A DNA stretch of 64,000 nucleotides from UBA4416 sp044238845 (GTDB taxonomy: Bacteria; Bacteroidota; Bacteroidia; B-17B0; Aurantibacillaceae): NCBI GenBank assembly GCA_044238845.1, contig JBIICN010000001.1, positions 62,001-126,000 of the forward strand, read 5' to 3'. Positions within the stretch are counted from its first letter, which is position 1, and each line of letters begins with the position of its first letter. Positions 1 to 8,200 of this stretch are shown one piece after another. The position numbers were made by a program, and so were the translations under genes. The notes under the pieces are model-generated. The model saw only the letters and a list, made by a program, of their open reading frames with translations, had not been told where the DNA came from and made no database searches.

Positions 1-198
1 ATTACTAAAGAAGCTAGAGATAATGCTGTAAAAATTGAAGATCAATCGATGTTGGCAGCCTCAGCAGTTGTAGTTGATAGTTTGCCTTATAAATTAATAG
101 CTAATTTTTACTTAAAATTTAATAAACCTAAACGTCCCTATAAAGTATTTAGTAAACAAGAGGAAGCTATTAATTGGCTACTATCTTTAAAATTATAA
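1..198 (+). CDS. STAS/SpoIIAA-like protein, C-terminal part (truncated by window edge)
   Basis: The frame is open from base 1 to a TAA at 196-198 and encodes the last 65 residues of a protein whose start lies outside the window. The residues resemble the C-terminus of the short Bacteroidota STAS-like family (DUF7793 type): a KEARDNA segment, then a stretch ending in LIANFYLKFNKP and a final acidic helix ending NWLLSLKL. Members of this family are small cytosolic proteins of unknown function. The stop is one base from the ATG of the next gene, so the two are probably co-transcribed. The family call rests on recall of the pattern, not on a search. Confidence 0.6.
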   Translation: MTKEARDNAVKIEDQSMLAASAVVVDSLPYKLIANFYLKFNKPKRPYKVFSKQEEAINWLLSLKL

Positions 199-199
199 A

Positions 200-1147
200 A
201 TGAAAAAAGCGATTCTTTTTCTAATTCATTTTTTCATTTACTCATTACAAGCTCAAGAAAAAACTCCTGCCATATTTAAATGGCAGGATCACTATGCGAA
301 AAAAAACATCCATAAATATGTAAAAGGAGATACGCTTATTAAGACAAGTGATGCAATCATTCATATTCATTATAGCAATCTACCATCAAAGCCCTATTTA
401 CTAATGCTGCATGGCATGGGAGCTAATGCTAGGACTAATTGGAGCAGTCAAATTAAAGACTTATCAAAAGACTTCAATTTAATATTACCTGACTTAATTT
501 ATTTTGGAGAAAGCACCTCTTCTTCAAAAAATTATTCTGTAGAATTTCAAGTAGAACAAATACGTGAAGCAATATTGAAATTAGACATCTCCTCTAAATT
601 AAATGTGATGGGATTTAGCTATGGCGGACTAACAGCAGCGATGTACAATCAATTACATCCATCAGATGTAAATAAGCTAATAATTATTGATGGGCCAGTA
701 AAATTTTATTCTGGACAAATGGCTGACAGTTTAGCAAATATAGTAGGTGTGGAAACTATCAAGAATGTTATCGTTCCTACTAGCATAAAAGAATTTGACG
801 GAATGAAAAAAGCAGTGATGTCGAGAGGATTTCCTGCAACAAAAAAATTTAAATGTAAAATGCTAAAATATTTCTTTTTACCAACTAAAGAAATTAGAGA
901 TAAACAAATGAGTTACTTATTTGACAGGCAAAACATTTATCAAAACTATAATTACAATTTAGATAAAACTCAAACACTTTTAATATGGGGAGGGAAAGAT
1001 GGTGCCATTCCTATTTCGGTAGGTTACAACTTACATAAAGCATTTCCAAACACCACAAAATTATTAATATACCCAAAAGCAAAACATGACGCTCACTTTA
1101 GAGAAAGTAAAAAAGTAAATAAAGCGGTTGTTGAGTTTTTGAAATAA
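200..1147 (+). CDS. Secreted alpha/beta-fold hydrolase
   Basis: A 315-residue protein with an N-terminal signal peptide (residues 1-19, hydrophobic core ending LQAQ), so it is exported across the inner membrane. It has the alpha/beta hydrolase layout: oxyanion-hole HGMG near residue 71, nucleophile elbow GFSYGG with Ser140, acid Asp267 in WGGKDGAIP, and a catalytic His around 296-299 (KAKHDAH). The length is normal for single-domain lipases/esterases. The substrate cannot be told. It starts one base after the preceding gene and is followed by a palindromic repeat that separates it from the convergent BNR gene. Confidence 0.85.
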   Translation: MKKAILFLIHFFIYSLQAQEKTPAIFKWQDHYAKKNIHKYVKGDTLIKTSDAIIHIHYSNLPSKPYLLMLHGMGANARTNWSSQIKDLSKDFNLILPDLIYFGESTSSSKNYSVEFQVEQIREAILKLDISSKLNVMGFSYGGLTAAMYNQLHPSDVNKLIIIDGPVKFYSGQMADSLANIVGVETIKNVIVPTSIKEFDGMKKAVMSRGFPATKKFKCKMLKYFFLPTKEIRDKQMSYLFDRQNIYQNYNYNLDKTQTLLIWGGKDGAIPISVGYNLHKAFPNTTKLLIYPKAKHDAHFRESKKVNKAVVEFLK

Positions 1148-1160
1148 ATAAATATATCTA

Positions 1161-1220
1161 GTTCTCGACTACCGCTTCGTACCGATAGCTATCGGTACCG
1201 CTCAGCGTAACAGCTCGAAC
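1161..1220. repeat. Intergenic palindromic element with AGCT centre
   Basis: Between two convergent genes lies a GC-richer block. Its core GTACCGATAGCTATCGGTAC (1179-1198) is a perfect 20-bp palindrome. It is flanked by gttctcga (1161-1168) on the left and tcgaac (1215-1220) on the right, which are partly complementary, and by two copies of accgct. It has no T-tract, so it is not a classical intrinsic terminator. It looks like a dispersed palindromic repeat of the kind seen at gene ends in Bacteroidota; only this one copy is in the window. Confidence 0.6.
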
Positions 1221-1232
1221 TGACATATTAAT

Positions 1233-4200
1233 TTATTGTCCATTCCACTTAGGTATTCTACCTGGTGTTGAAGGTAGTTTCAATTCTTCTAATTTATTTT
1301 CAAGTGCTGTTAGCTTTGCATTTAAATCTAAAACAGAATCATAAACCGCTTTAAACTTTGGTTTAATCTCCAATAACTTTTCTTCAAAAGTTCCAGTCAT
1401 TCCTAAAGATTGATTCCAGGTCCCACCCACAATCGTTTCTACTGAACCTACAATGCCAGATAAGGTTTCGAATTCTCTTTTCTCCAAACTTCTATCTCCA
1501 TGCATGGCTATGTCATTTTCTTTTAATTGTTTTTCAATGGATTTTAACTCTGCCATGTATATCATGCTTGAAGATGGTCCTTTCTGAATGCCTGCTTTTA
1601 AAAATCTAATACGCTCATTCATACTTCCAATAAATTGATTAGTACCTAACACTACTCTTCTAAATTCTCCTAGTGATTTATTAGAAGCTAATACTTTTAC
1701 TTTATCTACTTCTGGTAAAGTTGAATTAGACAATGTTGTTAAGTTAAAAATCATCTTATCAGATAAATTTTCTAAAACACCATTTTCTACTTTTACCAAT
1801 TGTGCATTATACTTTCCAGATAAAGCCACAGGACCTTGCTCATCACTCTGGTAAGGATTATTAGGATCTGGTGTATAAAACGAAACAGGAGATGTTAATT
1901 CTAATCGTCCATCCCATACTACTTGTTTCATGCCTTTGGTAGCAGATTGTTTTATCTTTCTAATTTCATTTCCCTGTTCATCTGTAATCACAAGCAATGT
2001 GTAAGGTGCTTCTTCGTTATCTTCCATACGAATACTGTCTTTTGAAGGATAAGCTACTGCTTGATTGCTTTTAATATTCTCTTTCTCTAATTCCTTACGT
2101 TTATCTTTTAAAGATTTATAATCATCCTTTACATAATAACGAATCGTTGCGCCAATAGGAGGATTCTCAGCTACAAAAAAAGATTCACCTTGAAATGATT
2201 TTCCTTTATGTCCATATGGTTGAGATGGATTAAAAACTAAACCATCCATCATTGGGAAAATGATTGCTTTCTTCTCTAAATCTTCTTTTTTAATTGTTTG
2301 TAAAACCGTGTAATCATCAATAATATAGAATCCTCTACCAAAAGTAGCAATCACAATATCATTATCCTGTTCTTGAACAGCAATGTCTCTCACGCATATA
2401 GATTGAGGTAAGCCGCCCGAAATTTCTATCCAATTTTTTCCTGCATCAATACTAAAATAAAAACCAAACTCCGTTCCGCAGAATAATAAATTTTTGTTTT
2501 TATAATCTTCCGTCACACAATATACTGAGCCACGAGCTGGTAAATTACTACTGATGTTTGTCCACGTTTTTCCTTTATCAGCACTCTTCATTAAATAAGG
2601 TTTAAAATCGCCATTACGATGATTGTTAAAACACGCATACATCACACTTTCATCATAACGAGACGCTAAAACGTTTTGCAATAACACTTGATTTGGGACA
2701 CCTTCAAACGTTGATACTTTCGTCCAACTATCGCCACCATTTTCTGTCACTTGAATTAAACCATCATCAGTACCAACTAGTAATAATTTTTCGTTTAACG
2801 ATGATTCTGATAAAGCAGTAATGTTTCCATAAATAGAAGTTGATTGATTTTTAGCCACAGCATCCATGCTCCACACTTTACCCATCACTGGTAATTTATT
2901 TCTATCAATTCCAGCAGTTAAATCAGGGCTAATCACTTTCCAAGAGTTACCTCTGTTATCACTTCTAAATAATTTATTAGCAGCAAAATATATACGCTTG
3001 TTATCAAATTTACTGATGATTAAAGGCGCATCCCAATTAAAACGATAAGCAGGTTCTCCGCTTTTCTCCATTGGTTTAATATCAATGGCTTCTCCGTTTT
3101 TCCTATCGTAACGCACAAGGCCGCCATATTGCCATTGACTATATACAATGTTTGGTTCTGTTGGATCCACACGCGATTGAAAACCATCACCTCCAACGGT
3201 TACAAACCAATCGGCATTTGTAATTCCACTAGCGCTAATCGTTCTGTTTGGTCCACCAAGCGTATTATTATCCTGGGTACCACCGTACACATAATAAAAT
3301 GGCTTACTATTATCAACACATACTCTATAAAATTGAGTGATAGGTAAGTTCGAGCAAAAACGCCAAGTTTTAGCACCATCAAAACTTTCATATAAACCAC
3401 CATCACATCCCATAATTAGATGGTCGGTATTTTCTGGTTCTACGAACAAGGCATGATTATCCACATGTTTATTTTTTTCGCCAACGGCTTTAAAGGTTTT
3501 ACCGCCGTCGGTAGTTACTTGCGCCCAAGTGTCTAAACTATATACTTTGTTTTCGTCTTTTGGGTCGGCAACAATTTCTTGATAGTAATTACCTGCCGTT
3601 GACCAATCGTTTTGTTTTTCCCAGCTTGCACCACGGTTAGTACTTTTATAAAAACCTTTTCCTTCAGCCGCTTCAATAATAGCATAAATAAAATCTGAAT
3701 TTGCAGGAGAAATAGCTAAACCAATTCTTCCTACATCACTTGTTGGCAAACCATTGGTTAATTTATTCCATGTTACACCATAATCTGTACTTTTATAAAT
3801 AGCACTTTCTGGTCCACCACTTATATAAGTGTACTCATGACGGCGACGTTGATGTGCTGCTGCATACACAATATTTGGATGTTTTGCATCTACTAATACA
3901 TCGTTGCATCCTGTATTTTCACTAATCGTTAAGGTTTGTTTCCAGGTTTTTCCTCCATCAGTCGTTTTATAAATACCACGTTCGCCACCGGCATTCCATA
4001 ATGGACCGTAAGCTGCTACGTAAACAATATCAGAGTTTGTTTGATCAACTGAAATTCTTCCAATATGTTCAGATTTCTCTAAACCCATATTTTTCCATGT
4101 TTTTCCACCATCCTCACTTTTATAAACACCATCGCCATAACCTACAGCACGTTGATTATTATTTTCGCCAGTACCTATCCATAATACGTTTGAGTTACTA

Positions 4201-4535
4201 GGATCGATGGTAATACAGCCAATTGAATAAGAATTTTGATTATCAAAAATGGGATAAAAAGAAACCCCTGCGTTATCTGTTTTAAAAACACCACCAGCAG
4301 CAGCTACCACATACCATTGGTTTTTATTGTTGGGGTTAACAGCAATATCTCCTACCCTTCCTGAAGTCACTGCTGGACCTAAAGAACGAAATGATAAAGC
4401 AGTATAGGTTTCTGATTTAAACAATGGATCTTTTTGTTCGGGTTTAGAATCTTTAGCACTTAATGATTTTTGTGCGTTTATAGAAACAAAGCTAGTTAAA
4501 GCAAAGGCTAAAACTAAATGAGGAGATAACTTCAT
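1233..4535 (-). CDS. Secreted BNR/VPS10-type beta-propeller protein (sialidase/sortilin-like repeats)
   Basis: A 1100-residue exported protein. The N-terminus MKLSPHLVLAFALTSFVSINAQ is a signal peptide. The following ~750 residues contain many Asp-box/BNR motifs (SxDxGxTW type: SEDGGKTWK, TTDGGKTWK, STDYGVTWN, SADKGKTWT, SIDAGKNWI), which build two VPS10/sortilin-like propellers. A FlgD-like segment follows (around VVWDGR), then a helical C-terminus. It belongs to the glycosyl-hydrolase-like WD40/BNR family common in Bacteroidota; no enzymatic residues can be assigned. An upstream in-frame TTG (4559) falls inside the predicted -7 promoter element, so ATG 4535 is taken as the start. I see no T9SS sorting domain. 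Confidence 0.85.
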   Translation of the reverse strand: MKLSPHLVLAFALTSFVSINAQKSLSAKDSKPEQKDPLFKSETYTALSFRSLGPAVTSGRVGDIAVNPNNKNQWYVVAAAGGVFKTDNAGVSFYPIFDNQNSYSIGCITIDPSNSNVLWIGTGENNNQRAVGYGDGVYKSEDGGKTWKNMGLEKSEHIGRISVDQTNSDIVYVAAYGPLWNAGGERGIYKTTDGGKTWKQTLTISENTGCNDVLVDAKHPNIVYAAAHQRRRHEYTYISGGPESAIYKSTDYGVTWNKLTNGLPTSDVGRIGLAISPANSDFIYAIIEAAEGKGFYKSTNRGASWEKQNDWSTAGNYYQEIVADPKDENKVYSLDTWAQVTTDGGKTFKAVGEKNKHVDNHALFVEPENTDHLIMGCDGGLYESFDGAKTWRFCSNLPITQFYRVCVDNSKPFYYVYGGTQDNNTLGGPNRTISASGITNADWFVTVGGDGFQSRVDPTEPNIVYSQWQYGGLVRYDRKNGEAIDIKPMEKSGEPAYRFNWDAPLIISKFDNKRIYFAANKLFRSDNRGNSWKVISPDLTAGIDRNKLPVMGKVWSMDAVAKNQSTSIYGNITALSESSLNEKLLLVGTDDGLIQVTENGGDSWTKVSTFEGVPNQVLLQNVLASRYDESVMYACFNNHRNGDFKPYLMKSADKGKTWTNISSNLPARGSVYCVTEDYKNKNLLFCGTEFGFYFSIDAGKNWIEISGGLPQSICVRDIAVQEQDNDIVIATFGRGFYIIDDYTVLQTIKKEDLEKKAIIFPMMDGLVFNPSQPYGHKGKSFQGESFFVAENPPIGATIRYYVKDDYKSLKDKRKELEKENIKSNQAVAYPSKDSIRMEDNEEAPYTLLVITDEQGNEIRKIKQSATKGMKQVVWDGRLELTSPVSFYTPDPNNPYQSDEQGPVALSGKYNAQLVKVENGVLENLSDKMIFNLTTLSNSTLPEVDKVKVLASNKSLGEFRRVVLGTNQFIGSMNERIRFLKAGIQKGPSSSMIYMAELKSIEKQLKENDIAMHGDRSLEKREFETLSGIVGSVETIVGGTWNQSLGMTGTFEEKLLEIKPKFKAVYDSVLDLNAKLTALENKLEELKLPSTPGRIPKWNGQ

Positions 4536-4556
4536 TGGTTTGATATTTAAGATATA

Positions 4557-4564
4557 CAAATCTA
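4557..4564 (-). promoter_or_regulatory. -7 promoter element for the BNR gene
   Basis: On the minus strand TAGATTTG matches the Bacteroidota -7 consensus TAnnTTTG. It is 21 nt upstream of ATG 4535. No good -33 TTTG is visible at the usual distance. Confidence 0.5.
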
Positions 4565-4667
4565 TTATTTTTCAACTAAGAACATAATCCATTTGTCAAT
4601 TAATTTATATTTTAAACATATTAATGGAATAAATTTCAACAGTGGTGTAGAATAAATGAAAATCAAT

Positions 4668-4675
4668 TAGATTTG
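4668..4675 (+). promoter_or_regulatory. -7 promoter element for the PyrR-like gene
   Basis: TAGATTTG matches TAnnTTTG and ends 3 nt before ATG 4679, so the transcript would start at or next to the start codon (leaderless). The 13-mer tagatttgtatat is identical to the one at the divergent BNR promoter. Confidence 0.5.
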
Positions 4676-4678
4676 TAT

Positions 4679-5182
4679 ATGGAAAAAACGAAGATTTTAG
4701 ACGCTGTTCAAATCAACCAAAAATTAAATCGTATGGCCTATCAGGTTTACGAAAATAATTTTAAAGAAAAAGAATTATTAATTGTTGGTATTGAAGGTAA
4801 TGGATATAAAGTAGCAGAAAAAATAGCAGTTATTTTAAATTCTATTTCTAGTATCAAAACCAAACTTGGTAAAATTAAAATTGACAAAGAAAATCCATGG
4901 AGTTTTGAACCTAAAATAGATTTTACTGAAAAAGATTTTGAAAACAAATCGGTTATTTTAGTAGATGATGTTTTAAATAGTGGAAAAACTTTAATTTATG
5001 CTGTTAAGTTATTTTTAAATAAACCAGTCAAGCAATTAAATACTTTAGTGCTTGTGGATAGAAGCCACACTCGTTTTCCAGTAAAAGCTGATTTTGTAGG
5101 TCTTTCACTATCAACTACCCTTCAGGAACGAATTGACACTGATTTCTCTAAAAAAGGAAAAGAAGCCGTTTATTTAGTTTAA
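4679..5182 (+). CDS. PyrR-like phosphoribosyltransferase family protein
   Basis: A 167-residue cytosolic type I phosphoribosyltransferase. The PRPP-binding loop is VILVDDVLNSGKT (around residues 97-109). The C-terminal part LVLVDRSHTRFPVKADFVG closely follows the PyrR arrangement (VDRGHRELPIRPDYVG). PyrR proteins bind pyr-operon mRNA and have weak uracil phosphoribosyltransferase activity, but no pyr gene is nearby, so the role here is open. An in-frame TTG six bases upstream lies within the -7 promoter element, so ATG 4679 is preferred. A strong terminator follows. Confidence 0.75.
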   Translation: MEKTKILDAVQINQKLNRMAYQVYENNFKEKELLIVGIEGNGYKVAEKIAVILNSISSIKTKLGKIKIDKENPWSFEPKIDFTEKDFENKSVILVDDVLNSGKTLIYAVKLFLNKPVKQLNTLVLVDRSHTRFPVKADFVGLSLSTTLQERIDTDFSKKGKEAVYLV

Positions 5183-5201
5183 GATTATTTAAATAATTAT
5201 C

Positions 5202-5239
5202 AAAAAAAATCCCCGAATTAAATTCGGGGATTTTTTTTA
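5202..5239. terminator. Bidirectional intrinsic terminator
   Basis: A near-perfect inverted repeat, ATCCCCGAATT / AATTCGGGGAT, flanked by eight A on the left and eight T on the right. It serves the PyrR-like gene on the plus strand and the convergent PKD gene (stop at 5237) on the minus strand. Confidence 0.9.
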
Positions 5240-8200
5240 TTTAAGTAAAGTAACATGGACTATGTATTGACGATTTTTTCCTAATACATCCCTTAGTTTA
5301 ACTTTCCAAGTATATACATCTTGTTTACCTTCAGCGGTTTTGCCTTGAACTCTTCCGTCCCATCCTTTTTTAATATCATCAGTATAATAAATCATAGCTC
5401 CCCATCTATCAAAAATCCACATTTCGTATTTATCAATCCCAATACCAACACCTGTAAAATAATCATTAATTCCATCATTGTTAGTTGGCGTAAATGCATT
5501 TGGTATATAAAATGCAAATTCTGGTCTAATTTCAATTGGTACATAAGCCGTGTCCGCACAACCATATTGATTTTGCACAATTAAATTACTGAAATAAACT
5601 TGAGAAGTTGGATCATCATAAAAATGGGTAGGATTAACATTTACTGAATCCACTTTAAATGGCCCAGTTCCAACAAATGTCCAATACCATTTTGTGTAAT
5701 CTTGTGACAGATTCGTGAAATAAACTAAAGGTTCAGTAATAACGCCCGGATTTGGATTTACAACATAATTAGCAATTGGTGTTGGATAAACACTGATGTA
5801 GGCTAATTTAGTATTAATAGGACTTACACAACCACTATCACTCACAACTTGAAGACTTATATCAAAAGTTGCTACTTGACTACTGCTATTGTTTACATAA
5901 CAATGGCTAACTGGAATATTTGATGAATTTGTAACAGGGTTTGAGCCATCACCAAACGACCATTGCCATTGAGCAATTTGTGAAGGACCAGGCATAACTG
6001 GTGATAAATCTGTAAAATTAACACAATGTTTTGGTTGCGGACAACCAGATAATGAGTCTCCAACAAAATTAGCTACAGGAACATGATTTACATAAGGGAA
6101 TCTTGTAATTGTATCTGTACAACCATTATTTGTTATAGCAATTAAATTAACTGTTTGTTGGCCAGCTCCTAAAAAAGTTGTGCTAATCGTCTGTCCTGTT
6201 GCCTCTATAGAAGTGATAGAATTATTTAAATCCCAATTCCAATTACTAACAGTTCCACTATTTGGTAGTACTACAGCTGTAAAAGTCATGACCTGTTGGT
6301 CACAAGCTGGTGAACGATCAATATCAAAAATAGGTTTAGCAAAAACTTCTACTTGCTTTACAGTATTCTTTTGACAGCCTTTATCAGAGGTAATTGTTAA
6401 TGTAACACTATAAACACCTGGAGAAGCATAAGTAAATGAAGATGTTGATGCGGGAGAAGGCGCAGATACTGAACCATTTCCATAAGCCCAAACATAAGCT
6501 GTATTTGTTCCTATAGCAATTGTACTAGGAGATCCATTAAATGTATTAGGCTGTGCATTAATACAACTGTTTACAAAAGTAAAGTCAGGAACAGGATTTG
6601 GATTTACCCAAACAGTAATTGTATTTGTAGTGTTTTTACAAACTAAACCAACAACTGGTGATGTTGACACCGTATAAGAAACAGGATTATTACCAAAATT
6701 TGGGAATGTAAAATTTGGATTTGGAACTCCTGTTATATCAACCGTTCCATCATTTAAAAAATCCCATTCATACGTATTCACAATATTACCTGCTCCATTG
6801 CCATTACTTGCATCTGTTAAAGCTGTAGCATTGCCTAAACATACTTCATTTGATGTAAATGATGCTGTAGGAATAGCAAACACACTAACTGTTTTAACAA
6901 TATTATCAACGCAATTATGTAAAGAGGTTGCCGTTAATGTTACATTATAAGTAGCATTTCCATTTCCACCTAATACATAAGTATGAGATGGAGAAAATAA
7001 TGTCGACGCATTACCATCTGCAAAATCCCAAGAATAAGTAGTACCCAACCCAACATTAGGATTTGAAGTTTCATCTGTTAAATTGGTGAATACACTAGAG
7101 GTACCAAAACACACTTTATCAGGAGTGAAATTTGGAATGGTGTGCCCCCAAACCTCAATAGGTAATTTTATAGTATCCTTACAAGAATGATTATCTGTAA
7201 CAATTAAAGAAGTGGTAAATGTTCCTGATGTTACAAAAATATTTGTTGGAGCATTTGTTGAATTATCTGCAACACCATTATTTGTAAAATCCCACGACCA
7301 AGCTGTAATAGAACCTGTAGGAGAAGATAAATCTGTATAAGCAGTTGCAATACCTTGACAAACCGCCGTTGCACTAAAATTAGCAACCGGCTGCGCATAA
7401 ACTTCTACCGTTTGAGTGATAGTAGCAGTACAAGTTGTATTAGCAGTAATAAATAAAGTAATAGATTTTATACCGCTACTATTATAAAACAATGTTGGTG
7501 GATTTTGAACAGTGGAAGTTGCAGGAGCTGATCCAGCGCCAAAGGTCCATGCATAGTTTGCAATATTATCTGGCAATGCTATACTTGATGTATTATTAAG
7601 TGCCACATTCGCATTTATACAAGCATTAACCGGTGTAAATGTTGCTGTTGGTAAAGGATTAACAGTAACAGTTTTTACAACATTATCAACACAACCATTT
7701 GTTGTTGTGGCAGTTAAAGTAACATTGTAAGAAGAGGTAACAGGTGAAGTATATGTATTAGTAGGGTCTTGAGCAGATGATGTATTACCATCTCCAAAGT
7801 TCCAACCCCAAATTGGTGCGCCACCGATATTTGAATTTGTTGTGGTGTTAGTTGTATTACTAAAAGTACTTACCGAACCAAAACAAACAGTATTAGGAAT
7901 AAAGTTAGGAATAGTATGCCCCCAAACATCTATTGGTAATACAATCGTATCTTTACAACCATTACTAGAGGTAGCAATTAAAGACACCGAATAAGTGCCA
8001 GAAACTGGGTATAAATTAGTTGGAGCATTAGTTGTATTATCTGTTGAATTGTTATTTGTAAAATCCCAAGCCCAATTAGTAATTGAACCTGTTGGCGTTG
8101 ATAAATCTGTAAATGCCGTAGCTGTTCCCTGGCAAACAGAAGTAGCGCTAAAATTAGCCACTGGCTGAGGAAACACATTAACCGTTTGCGTGATAGATGC

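Noticed and set aside
3129..3406. Open frames on both strands inside the BNR gene (for example 3129-3347 and 3200-3406)
   Set aside because: They lie wholly inside a gene with strong motif content and have no recognisable protein features; they are frame shadows.
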